Shown here in pieces: positions 23,848 to 35,500 of a stretch of 64,000 nucleotides of DNA. Source of the stretch: Chrysoperla carnea (taxonomy: Eukaryota; Arthropoda; Insecta; Neuroptera; Chrysopidae); assembly GCF_905475395.1 (NCBI RefSeq), contig NC_058342.1:19440640-19504639 (forward strand). Direction: 5' to 3'. Position 1 is the stretch's first letter; each line of letters begins with the position of its first letter. The notes beneath the pieces are model-generated. The model was given only the letters and a program-made list of their open reading frames with translations, did no database searches and was not told the DNA's origin. The position numbers and the translations under genes are program-made.

Positions 23848-24400
23848 ATATTATACCCTGTAACGCCTAAAAATATTGATGTTACGAACAAATATGTTCA
23901 TAAAATCTCCTAATTAGTCCATTTCCGGCTTTCCGTCCGTCTGTGGACACGGTAACTCCAGAAAGAAATGAGATATGAAGCTGAAATTTTTATAGCGTGC
24001 TTAAGGCGTAAAAAGTGAAGTTAAGTTCGTTAATGAGCAACATGGGTCATTAGGTCTTGGGTTCGTAGGACCCATCTTAAAGTAAATTGTTAGAGGGAGA
24101 ACAAAAGTTTAAATGTTAAAAAAATTTACTTATAAAAAAATAAACAACTTATGTCTGAAATATTCTTTCGTAAACGTCACTGTTTACCCGTGAGGGAGCA
24201 GATTAGGAAAAAAATTTGGTGTCCATTTAGCCAAAACTAAAAGAAAAATAATTGAAAATTTGCAAGTAGCTTCAACTATTATTGTGAAACATTCTCGAAA
24301 AACGAAAAAAAGTTATAGAAAATACTTTCGAAAAGTTAAATGGCGCCCGAAAGGCCGAGATATATTGAATTGTATTGGTTTTTTAAACTCTTATAAAAAG
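23848..24400 (-). mobile_element. Family A repeat, long form, truncated
   Basis: The minus-strand copy starts TTATACCCTGTAACGCC. It carries TGGACACGGTAACTCC, CAACATGGGTCATTAGG and TTTACCCGTGAGGGAGCAG, and continues into the coding-like segment. The final AAGTGAAAAC end is missing. Confidence 0.7.
24260..24400 (+). pseudogene. Coding-like segment retained in family A (copy b)
   Basis: Open frame reading STIIVKHSRKTKK, KWRPKGRDILN and CIGFLNSYKK. It is the best preserved of three homologous segments (the others are near 2,377-2,510 and 46,480-46,620). Upstream, the frame also continues leftward as AKTKRKIIENLQVA. No known domain. Confidence 0.4.
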
Positions 24401-24435
24401 GTAATGCAAGCACTGATAATCATTTATCAGATCCA

Positions 24436-24597
24436 CAATTTCAGAGGCAGAGTGCAGCACCTTCATGTATAAACCATGCATTACACCAGCCCATTAATTA
24501 AATAAATTTTGCTGCGACGGCGGGAATCGAACCCGCAACCCTTAACATACCACGGGCGGAATTGGTTACGCCTTAACCAACTGAGCTAATAGGGCGA
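24436..24597 (-). repeat. tRNA-derived SINE, truncated copy
   Basis: The minus strand has A box TTAGCTCAGTTGG and B box GGTTCGATTCC (24,523-24,533) at tRNA-like spacing. An AT-rich tail and GGGCTGGTGTAATGCATGG body follow. The acceptor stem does not pair, so it is a SINE. The TTAGG tail seen in the 32-kb copy is lost. Confidence 0.8.
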
Positions 24598-24929
24598 TTA
24601 ATAGGCGAGTTAATAGGTAGAGCGGATGAAAATAAAAAAATTTTAGCAAGACCTTATGCAGTTTTAAGTTCTTACTAATGTTTAAGCTCATTCGGAGTGG
24701 AAAGTTAAAAAAATGCCACAGATATGAGCAAATTTCTTATAAACAAATTAGTTAATTTGTTGAAACAATTGTAAAATACGTGAGAAATAGTTTTAAAAAA
24801 AATGTGTACCTATTCTATGATCAAAAAACATTTTGACAGAAATAAAATATCTATAAACCTTTTATTGAGCAGAAAACAAATTAGAAAGAAATTGTTAACT
24901 TTAGCCTTACTTTGTTTATAACAAAAGGT

Positions 24930-25412
24930 ATTCTACTATATTTGAAAAAGTACTACAAAATGTTGATTTAGTTAATAAAAAGCCACCAAAAATTTATTTC
25001 GGAAAAATACTCACGCTTTCTTGCCAAAAACTTAAATTAAATTTTGTGACGTAATATCGGTATCATTATACGAAATAACACAGATAAGTTTGACAGATAT
25101 ATTTATAGACAACTGATTATAATAGATATAAATACTTATTATCTATGGATATATTATACCCAGCTGTCCACACTGAACTAATTGATGGTCTATGGTTCAT
25201 ACCGATATGACATCACATCAGGGCTTGCCCGCGTTTTAGGTCACGTGATGTACAGTTTAAAAATTACGATTTCTAATTTTAATATTATAAAAAAGAAATG
25301 AAACTTTTATGACTTGAAATCACAATATTTAAATATTGTGATATTTCAATTTTTATATAAATGTTAACTTTTTTAAAATATCATAATTTATTTTTCACTA
25401 CCGAAAGTACTC
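24930..25412. repeat. 480-bp repeat, copy 1
   Basis: Matches 26,796-27,312 along its length. Shared blocks include GTATTCTACTAT.TTTGAAA, AAGTTTGACAGATATATT and TTATCTATGGATATATTATA, then CATACCGATATGACATCACA. Poorly kept short inverted ends suggest a MITE family. Confidence 0.65.
25319..25342. repeat. Perfect 24-base palindrome
   Basis: ATCACAATATTT followed directly by its exact complement, within repeat copy 1. It is not conserved in copy 2. Confidence 0.5.
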
Positions 25413-26795
25413 TATTGAACAAAGATAAAAGGTCAAAGATAAAAGGTCGCAACTAGTCCCCAAACGATGTATTTTGTTAAAATCTATTTTGAACAGTTGG
25501 AGGGATACTCCGTCTGCACTAGGTATCTTCAACAATTTATAACAATAATTAAAGATCAATTATAGAAGAATATATTTTCGTTAATAAATTAGTGAAAATA
25601 AAGTTATTTTCGTCTATGAAAAGGAAACAAAAAAGAAATTCAAGTTTAACAAAAATATAAGCTTATCGTAAATCAATCAACATAAATGATGGAAAATACT
25701 GCCGTGTATCAAGAACATGCATCTATCTCTATTGTTAATCTCCGGCCAATGCACGCTAAATAATTGTTCGACAAAAAAAAAGTGGCATAGAAAAGTGTTT
25801 TAGAAAACTGTTTATTTGTGCTTTATAAAGAATGGTCCACCAAAGATTTTTTATGCAAACAAGTGTTACTTGATACTTTTCTAAAATTAACTCTATGATA
25901 AAAAGTTTTATCTACGAAAATCAAAATAAATATTTGTTAATCTTTATTACTCTAATGGACAAATGTATTTGATTTACATTTTTGCATCCAAATGTAATTT
26001 TAAACGAAAGGATGATCGAATTCGATCAAAAACTGACCGAATTTTACCGACGGTATTTTCAGCATGGTATTTGCAGTTTCTACGCTAAAGCGATGGTAGT
26101 TTTTCAGAAATTTTGACCAATTTACGTCAAAATTAATTTCTCGAAAATTCATATCTAAACTTTTTAAATTAATTTTATTCTAAAAACATTCCTTTTAACT
26201 CTCCTACTTTTTTTCTTTTTCAATTCTGTCAAGATAATTGTTTAATATCGTAAAAATTAGCTAGGATGGCAATGAGCTTTACATGCTTTGAATGGGGAAA
26301 TTGCGAACTTTGCAGATGATTATTTCTTTAAACTTTTGCAATTTCTTAAAATGAATATCAACTTTCTAATTTGAAGTGTTCATCTATCGATTACCAGTTA
26401 TGTTATATACCAGTTAGGTCAAGTAGAATGTCTGCGTAAGATGTGCGCCTACACACCCAATCGAGTTTCAAGCATATGCCAACTAAAAAAGACACCCGGT
26501 ATTATATATTCAGTTTTGTTTAAATACAAAGATTCCAATGGTATTTTTTTCTGTGTTTTATTTTATTTATAAAATATGATGAATTTTTCCGTACAATTCA
26601 GGTTTTCGGAATAGTCCTAGTCTTAGTGAGTCCCGATTATCGAGATTACTGAAAATAATATTTTAAGGATTTGCCGCCACCACAGTTTTGAGGGCTCGAG
26701 CTGTTGCCCGACTTTCTTTTCCCTGTGTCGCGCACTAGCTACACCTTGTAAAATAGTAAAATGAAGATCATTTAATGGTATGAATTACTGATAAT
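25413..26795. other. No gene seen
   Basis: AT-rich with stops in all frames. No repeat family recognised. Confidence 0.4.
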
Positions 26796-27312
26796 AGAGT
26801 ATTCTACTATTTTTGAAAAAGTACTTCAAAATGTTGATTTTGCTACTAAAAAGCCATTTATTTCTGAAAAGTACACACGTTTCTTGCCAAAAAGTTACAT
26901 TAAAATTTAAATCTTTTTTTTCTTAACTGTCAAAAAAACGGGTATCCAATTTGATGACGTAATATTGGTATCATTACACGAAATAAAACAAATAAGTTTG
27001 ACAGATATATTCATAGACATCTGATTATAATAAATATAAATACTTATTATCTATGGATATATTATACCCAGCTGTCTACCCTGAACTAATTGATGGTCTA
27101 TGGCTCATACCGATATGACATCACAGCAAGGCTTGCTCGCGTTTTGGATTACGTGATATACAGTTTAAGAATTACAATTTTTAATTTTAATATTTGAAAA
27201 GAAAAATGTGCTTTTATGACTCAAAATCAGAATATTTAAGTATATTTTTACATAATTTTTACTTTTTTCAAATTTCATTCTTCATTTTCACTAACGATAA
27301 TACCCTATTTTG
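26796..27312. repeat. 480-bp repeat, copy 2
   Basis: Direct-orientation partner of 24,930-25,412, about 1.87 kb downstream. It carries a small extra stretch near 26,905-26,945 absent from copy 1. The ends AATAGAGTATT / AATACCCTATT are weakly inverted. Confidence 0.65.
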
Positions 27313-27850
27313 ATTGATTTTGTTATAGGAATTGATGTAATTTCCTTGTATTTCTTAACAAAGAACCCCTGCATACATATTTATGTTTATAAGAAAAAAT
27401 TAACGTGCATCGATTGTATTTGAAGTGAGCCAATAAACATAGAAGGTACTTAGAAAAATAAAAATAGTCAGTGATTTGTTGTAAATTAATATTCTTATAA
27501 GCAATACACGGAAGCAGAAAAAAGTGCTTTATCTTCTTATTGTTAACAGATAAACATTTGAAAACTTAATGATTTTCTTTAGAATTTATCGTCTAATGAT
27601 ATTAAAAAGGAAAGCCGTTTTTATGACACAATTGTAGCCGTGTATTGATTTTATTCAAAGAAATTTCCTAGAACTTAACCTATTAATTATTACACAAATA
27701 ACTTATTTTATAAATATTTTTCTTTAGATAAGCTTTTTATATAATTAATTTTCAAACGTAGCTACACTGTTAAAAATAATTGTAATTTAACCAACTATTA
27801 GTAATAAAAGTTTAGGAAATTAGTAATTGAGAATGATTTAACTAAGTCTA

Positions 27851-28916
27851 CATAAGTATTCGAAGCGAATTACACAAATGCCCTAGTGTTGATCGGGGCT
27901 AGTTGTGCAATAGGGCAAGTTGGACAATTGAAATACCGGCTAAGCTACGCATTGTACGACAATACCTCAAATGAACGAAAGAGAGGTACTGTTATGCTTA
28001 GTTCATCACACCACCATAGAATGACAAGGCAGTGAACCAGTAAACAACAAGAACTGTTTGTTGATTTTAACGGTCAAAAGTAAAAAAAATATTTTTTAGA
28101 ATTTTTGAATTAAAACAATTTCAAATAATAGTTGAACAAGCCGGTAAATTGCGATGATCAGTAAATTTAATTGGCTATTTAGCTACGTTGCTCTAAGAAT
28201 AACGATTTTTTTAAATCTTAATTTTTGCAAAAAAAATCGCAGTGGGGTTAGTTGTGCAATTAGCTACTGGGGCTAGTTCAGCAATTTATTTTGTCATTTT
28301 ACTTTCTATTTGTTAAAATAATATTTGATTTTAGGATGAGAGAATATTATCGGAAAACAACAATAACTATTGAAACTCCTAAACCGCTTAAAAATACTGC
28401 CAAAGCTTTAAAATTAAAAAAATGACGGAGAACAAGAAATTTATTTAAATGATTATATCTACTATGAATGGTGGGGATATTTTATTAATATTTACCAGAT
28501 GTTCGCCGTCGTTAAATAATTCAAATATACGAATACATTTATGATTGATTTATAATAGGGTACATTTTTAAAGTTAATTTATTTACTTCGAACCCTGCTC
28601 AACTTGCCTCATACACTAGTTCTACTTACCCCAATAGTGGGGTAAGTTGTGCAGCTACGACTATCGTCACTTAACGATAGTTTTCTCGAAAATAGTAAGA
28701 GATATTGAAAATTTTTCGTCGGGTGTTTTCTAAATAAAGGAATGAGCTATCTATTGATACTCTGAAAGAAAAAACCTGCTCAACTAGCCCCGGTCTACCC
28801 TACAGAAATAAATGCCGTAAGGTCTCGGAAATTCAAGGGAGATCAAAAATTTCCGATACCGAATTTGCCGAATTCTTTTCTTACAGCATTTATGTAATTG
28901 GCTTCGAATACTTATG
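27851..28916. mobile_element. Outer inverted-repeat element, interrupted
   Basis: Termini CATAAGTATTCGAAGCGAAT (27,851) and the complement at 28,886-28,916 pair over about 30 bp. A second element is inserted inside at 27,893-28,802. Confidence 0.55.
27893..28802. mobile_element. Nested element with reiterated CTAGTTGTGCAA motif
   Basis: Left end CGGGGCTAGTTGTGCAAT, right end complementary to TAGGGTAGACCGGGGCTAG. The phrase GGGG(C/T)TAGTTGTGCAAT or GGGGTAAGTTGTGCAG recurs at about 28,236, 28,265 and 28,637. Its ends resemble the GGGGAGACCGGG ends of 16,951-17,470. Non-coding. Confidence 0.6.
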
Positions 28917-28937
28917 CAGAATTCTCACCTGTAGTAA

Positions 28938-29045
28938 CCTGTACCGCGCAAAACTGATGCCAAGATGCTTAAACTTACATTACATATAGGAATATATTTT
29001 TCAACATATCATTTCACCCGATAGATTTTAGCATGGGCTTGTCAA
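28938..29045. repeat. Half-copy of the 11.4-kb fold-back element
   Basis: ACCGCGCAAAACTGATGCCA then TTTTTCAACAT and CATGGGCTTG correspond to 11,640-11,760. Confidence 0.45.
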
Positions 29046-30137
29046 TATTAATCTAAGAATTTTTTGGAAAATTCTTCTAAAGTGTACAAAATAATGTTCG
29101 TCGCGCTCACAATATGGTAGAAGTTTTTACTGTAAGTACTCAAGTATATAGGTACGTAATTGAATTTTACTTAATCTCCTACGTTCCTTAAAAGACAAGC
29201 CGGTTGATTTTGGGAAAAAACTGACTAACGAAGCTAACTTAATTTTATTTTGTGACCCCTTAAGTATGCTGTAAGTTTAATCAATGTTTAATCAAATGCT
29301 TTTTCGGCCAATTATAAATTTTTATTAGAAAATTAACTAATATTTAAAAATTTTTCAGTGACCCTTTCTCGTTGCAATACGTAGATTTGTTCTTACTTTG
29401 AACATTTTCTATTTTGATGAAACAAATAATTTTCGAAGAATTGCAATTCTTTTAAAGTACTTTGTACATCAACTAACTTTGAGTTTTAAAAAGTTTTGTT
29501 TTGCAGAAAATGTTGATAAAATCTAAAGCCACAATTGCATTTCTATCAGTTATGCGATATAGCTTTCAGTATTTTATAGGAAATCTACTATAAATGTCAC
29601 GAGATAGGTAAAGTAAGAAAAATTACAATATTTTTATAGTTATATTTTTATAGATTTTATATCACATATTGAGTCTTGTAATTTTACCAACAAAGTTGTG
29701 TAATATTATAACTTTTTAACAATTGTACGTAACAACTCCCAGTACTTCTTGATAAAATTACCGTATATTTTGTTTACAGTGTAAATATTTCTATTTGATT
29801 TATATTTCAAGGTTTTGTATAATAGTTTGTATAAAACTAAACAATCATATGACCTCTATACACAATGTTCACAAAAGAATTGATATTTTGAATAATAAAA
29901 ATACTACAAAAAATTATAGTGTAATCAATATAGTTTTTGAGTTGGAACTAGAAAAAAATTGCATATTTGTAGTTATAAAATGTAAAATAACTTGTTGCTG
30001 TCACGTAGAGCTTTCGAAAATTTGGGCAAGAGATACAAAGAATTATTTTATGGTGGTATATGTTAAAAAAGTTGTAAAACAGGTAACGATTATTATTATG
30101 TAAATATTAACAAAAATAATTAGATATTTGACCGAAG
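29046..30137. other. No gene seen
   Basis: AT-rich. A 102-codon frame at 29,795-30,103 has no recognisable motif and is rich in codons expected from AT bias. Confidence 0.4.
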
Positions 30138-30440
30138 AATATCTACTTGACTAAGAGATGGAAGTAAAGTTTGTCTTTAGCGGGGGACCTAAAAGGGGCC
30201 AAGCATACTGTAGCTTTTAATGAATTTGAATGGAAAGTCACACCAAAAGACGTCCAATTGAGCAAGAGATAGAAGTAAAGTTTTTGGTTAGCAGGCAGCC
30301 TAGGGGGAACCCAGTGCAGTATAACTATTGAAGGCCCAAGCCAGGTAGAGGACGACTACTTGTCCAAGAGATAGGAGTAAAGTTATCATCTATCATCGGG
30401 CGGGCTTTGCGGGATCAACCATAGTATAGATATTAATGAA
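30138..30440 (+). repeat. Three-unit degenerate tandem repeat, period about 105 bp
   Basis: CAAGAGAT.G.AGTAAAGTT recurs three times at similar spacing. Each is followed by a G-rich stretch and a GTATA..TATTGAA/TATTAATGAA phrase. Units differ substantially. Confidence 0.5.
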
Positions 30441-30989
30441 CTGGAGCTGTAGATTAATTTAAATTAAAACAAAGTTCACCAAGTCGGATTGTTGAGTACA
30501 AGATAAATTATTTTATGTTGATGTTGATAAATCAAAATAAGAACATCAGTTGTTTTAGTAAGTCAATTGTCAAACCAATGAATATAGCTCATTACATGGT
30601 CATCACTAATTAAGAAATTAAGAAGTTTAATTAAACTTAATAGACCTCATCTTAGGCTAACAACATTAGCACAGAAATATTTTTGAAAATTATGGAAGGT
30701 GTTAAAGCATAGTTTGGTATCGCATAATCGAGGCAATATTTTAAAAGGTTAGGTTCATGTAGGTATTAAGTATACCTACCGAATACTAATACTCATATTT
30801 ATGTGTAAATATTTGGAGCTATTACAATAAATGACCGAAATACTAAATACAGATAGTAGTGACTTTAATCAATACCCAACTCGAGCAAACATATTTACTG
30901 AGATATAGAATGTTTATCTTGGCATGTATGGCTCTTATGAAAAAATTTAATTTGAATATTCTTTAATTTACTGAGTACGCACTTGAAAG

Positions 30990-31590
30990 TGAATAATTTT
31001 AGGACAAAAATCAAATTATTCATATTCATATTCATTAATTATATCGTAAATATTTACTAACTTAACTCTTTATATATTAAAAATGACGATTTCATACAGA
31101 AATTAAATAAAAAACATAACGACCGAACTAGAGAGGAACTAACGAAAGTGCACGAAAAGACCCGAAAATTTCCGAAGATAATACTTTCTTTGCTTACATC
31201 TTATGTATACTTATAGGTTATGTACCTATAACGAATGCTTTCAATAAAAATTATAATAGAAACAAATCATAAAAAAAAGTTTCTTCCAACAACGTCATCT
31301 GCATTAAACTTATTAAAATTAATAATTAATTATTCATTATTATCACTTATCATTATTATTACACAATTAAATAATATGACATGCAATATTTTTGACATAT
31401 AAATTTCAACGATTTATACCATAAAGAGACGAACAAACGAAAGTACACGACCAGACCCAAAAATAAAAAAGAAACTCTCACTTTTCTGAACAGAATGAAA
31501 AAAATTTGCATAATTCAACCACATATATCATTTTAAAAATAAAATTTATTTACATTTTAAATCGAGCGTGAGCAAAATGCTTACTACAAG
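30990..31590 (+). repeat. 600-bp repeat family F, copy 1
   Basis: Shares AATGCTTTCAATAAAAAT, ACACAATTAAATAA, TTTTTGACA and AACGAAAGTACACGA..AG with 57,575-58,175. The ACGAAAGT.CACGA phrase is duplicated inside this copy only. Confidence 0.55.
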
Positions 31591-32341
31591 ACAGCTGAAG
31601 GACTGACATTCTGAGAAATTTTATTTTTTAATAGCTCCTAAAAGTCCAATTTCTATGCACCGCTCTTGGCCGTCTTTTCAGCACATCTTGAAGTTATCGA
31701 TTGGCGCCAATCCGAGATCGACTTTCGACCTTTCATTCAGGAGAAATTGCTAATGAAAAAATGTTCTCGAACACACACCTGTGTACAAGCAGACATCAGT
31801 TTAAAAGTGTTGTTAATACATTTTTCCGATTATGAAACATTAACGTATGACTAAAATTTTGATTAATATTTTCGGACTTATTACAAGAATTTCGCTGTAC
31901 TCGGAGTATCATATTAATAGCGCACATGTATTTTGGAACTGACTAATATGTTTTTATGTAGAAAAGTATTTGTACACACTCTACCGTTACAATTTGGCAG
32001 CGTACGGTTAAATGTGTTGGAATGAAAGTCTCCTATACATGAGGTAATGTTTGACCAGTGACGTAAGACATAACTAAAAGCGGTGTTGGGTTGCACTACA
32101 TACTCTTTGCTTGTATGATAGATTTGTAATCTTTTAGGACAATGAATGTTTCGAGGAAAACAACGTGTTTATTCACAGCAAACAACAGTGAGAATAAGTT
32201 CAACCAATTTCGATACTATTTTATTCTTGTGAATAGATCGGGGTACAGTGGCATGAACCATTACATATTAAACGTTAGTTTAAAAGAATATTTTTGTCAA
32301 TGGGCATACATTTTGGCCGTTTTCTCAAACAAGATAAAAAA
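31591..32341. other. Unassigned sequence
   Basis: Short frames of 60-70 codons (31,666, 31,914 minus, 32,142) in relatively balanced-composition DNA. None is recognisable. The segment may belong to the element that ends at the SINE. Confidence 0.3.
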
Positions 32342-32573
32342 CGGTTTAGGTTAGGTTAGGTTAGGTTGTATTGGCTGTCCACGAAGGACACATTTAGGCT
32401 ATAGAGCCCATTGTGCTACCATACTCCTTCATACATATACCATGCCCTACACCAGCCCATCACAACTATTAATTAAATTAACTTTGTCGCGACGGCGGGA
32501 ATCGAACCCGCTACCCAGTGCATACCTCGGACGGAATTGATTACGCCTTAACCAACTGATCTAATCGGGCGAC
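32342..32573 (-). repeat. tRNA-derived SINE with TTAGG tail
   Basis: Minus-strand head GTCGCCCGATTAGATCAG, B box GGTTCGATTCC at 32,498-32,508, AT-rich linker, GGGCTGGTGTAGGGCATGG body, GTGTCCTTCGTGGACAGCC region. It ends in four tandem CCTAA units (TTAGG on the plus strand, from about 32,346). It is the most complete of three copies. Confidence 0.8.
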
Positions 32574-35500
32574 TTCATCACTTACACATATAAAAAAAAT
32601 TCAAATAAAATTCAATAAAAATTCAAGTTTTAAGTTGGCGAAAGATAATAACAATTTTAAAAGAGTGGAGTGTTATTCCTGGATTCCCATAAAATTTTAT
32701 AATCATAATTTAAATTATTTATATGATTGTATATTAAAATAAAAAGCATGTTAATCAAAATTTGGCGGAAGCGATAAAAATAAGATCGATTTATTTTTGC
32801 AAAGCTTCCATATCCCTGCCAAACTAACCAACAGAAAGAGAAGAGAAGCAATAATAGCAATACAGTTGAAAGATGAATATGCCACATGTAACAAAGTCAG
32901 CATTTTTGAATTACCTATTCCCCCCACCCTCTATAATTTTCATAATTGATTTGTATTTTAAATGCACGGTTACGGAAGATATAACCCAAAGCGATTTTCG
33001 TTAAAATAGAAGCACTTCCCATCTCTTTTTTTGTAAGGATTTTGTGTATTTACATTCAGTACGTGATACTGATAACTCCTGTAATTTTGTGCATTATGGT
33101 CAAGAGTAGCTATATTGTATTCGACTCTACATACGGTTTTTACAAAAAAAAAGTTTTGTGACGGTAAAAGTTTCTTTTTTTCAGTTTACCCCAGATTTAT
33201 GCATCAGATGTGTAACGTGCGATAAGGAACTTCCTTGACAAATCTAATATATACGATTTATAATCTAATTTATACAAATTTTTCACATTAGCTCATCATC
33301 TTTTCACAGTGTTTAATAATTTCATAAGCAACTACTTGATGGCAAGGGAAATGTTTCAAATTAATATAAATGTTTCTTTAAGTATATAATGGGAATATAG
33401 GGTTGTATAGATGCCAATACGATCTACTCTAACGTTCTGAAATGTTGTTATTACCCAACTTTTGAATGTATGGGCTTAATAATAGCACAGATCTGTGTGC
33501 TATACAGCACCAGTTACAAACTAGCTAGGTAATGTATATGAATAGTTTGAGTAACGCATCCAGGATGAACCAAAAATTGTTGTTATATTCTGTAAAAATA
33601 TTGAAAAAATTAATTTAAAGATAAAAAAGCTTATATAGAAGAACACCTGGAGTTAATGATGGAAATTTTTTTTCAATTTCGACCCTAAATCTAAAATGCC
33701 TTGGGGCTCGTACTACCTTGAGACCAAAATGATAATAAAATCTTTATTGTATATGATTAAGTTTCCTCACTTTCCAAAAAGCTCCAAGACTAGGACGACT
33801 TCTTGTTCCATAATGTTTATAAATGTTAATGACTGTTCGAGAAAAGATGATCTGTTTCTGAATTGTGAAATGTTTTAGGATGATCCTAAATATTTCTGAA
33901 ATGTTCCATTCAAAAATATTCTACAACATCCTAGGATGACCTGAAATTTTCAGGTATAATCTACAATGTTTAATGGAACATCTATCTGCGTAAGTCTTAG
34001 TAAATAGGTATTGATTACATCACGTATAACACATTCTTGCTGGTGTAACGCCAGGCATTGCACCTCCGATAACAATTCTACTAATATTATACATGAGAGA
34101 GATATATGTTTGAATGTTTCATCAAACTTAATCAAACACGAAAAAAGGGTTGCATAGGTTCGAAAATTTGAGACACTGATTAATTAATACCTGGATTAAT
34201 ACATACGGTACATTTTATCCGGGAATAATTTTTGGTTAATATGAAATGATCAAAAAACCAACTAGACGCATCTACTTAAAATTTGGTATAGATGTGCCTC
34301 ATGAAACATTATTCCGAGATAATAGGGAATAACTAAAGTTTCAAATCCTATTACTTACCTACATAACTTCTGATGTTAAGTTTATCGAATGTTAAACCTG
34401 TTTTGTGGTTTTGGCTCATCCTGTGAACTGTGAATTATATGTTTAGTATACGGGCGATGTTTTCGTTCGTTGTGTATGTGTGTTATGATTTAGGCGATGT
34501 ATATATATATAGGGATATTTGCCTCTAACAGCAATTAACAGCAAAAGTGTCTTCAATGTGGATACCCTATGTTTAGTGTTTGCATATTAGGTATATGTTT
34601 AAATAACACAGACGTGATTCGCTATATTAATATATATCATGTCGAAAATTATTTTGCCTTTATTAAAACTCTTGAATATATTATTAAATATTACATATCA
34701 TTGAATCTTAATATCTTCCATTAAATATCATTCTTCTAAATTTTGTATACTAAAAAGTGAAGTTTTTACAATAATAAAAAATAGTTTAATAGTCCCTTAA
34801 GCATGTACATGCACCAGGGTAGTTTTGGAGAAAATAATTGATTTTTAAGGTAGTATGGGTCGTCAACAGACCATCTTTTTTTCAAAATTTTAAATAGCGT
34901 ACAAAATTTAATACACACATTACCATAATTTATCATAATAATTAAACGGATTTTATAACAATTAATAATACATAAAATTCTATTACAAAAAATAAAATAA
35001 ATAGTACTTTTAACCATTCATTTGATCAGTTAGTGTAGTTCGTATTCCTATATATATTATATTAATTATATATTATATATATATTATATATAATTCCTAT
35101 ATTATCGACGTATTATACTCTAGAAATTTTCTGTATCTTAATGAAAATAATAGATTTGGCAACGTTACAACGGCTTCAAGCGCCGAGTTATGGTTCTTTA
35201 AAATTTTGGGTCAATTGTTTATTTATAAAAACAATTATTTGTGACACATTCATTAAACTTGTCAACCGATGTCAAAGACATCTGTAAATGATTTTTAAAG
35301 TTATCATACTCATGTGAACACAGTTTTTTGGGTATATGATAGTTTTGGTCTTCTATAAAGAATAACGCACGGGATCTCATTGAGTCAATGTAAAAACTAC
35401 GATTTTTAATTTTCAATATTTCATTAAAAAAGTCGATAAGACATCCTCAAACTTGAATAAAACATTATTTAGATGCTTATCTTTAATATAATAAAAGGCT

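Noticed and set aside
24511-24597. Apparent tRNA gene on the minus strand
   Set aside because: Good A and B boxes, but the acceptor stem halves do not pair. The same sequence recurs at 32,483 with a shared non-tRNA body, so it is a SINE.
29795-30103. 102-codon plus-strand frame
   Set aside because: No domain, and composition as expected from AT-rich non-coding DNA.
32346-32366. Telomeric TTAGG array
   Set aside because: Only four units, directly joined to a SINE body, so it is the SINE tail and not a telomere.
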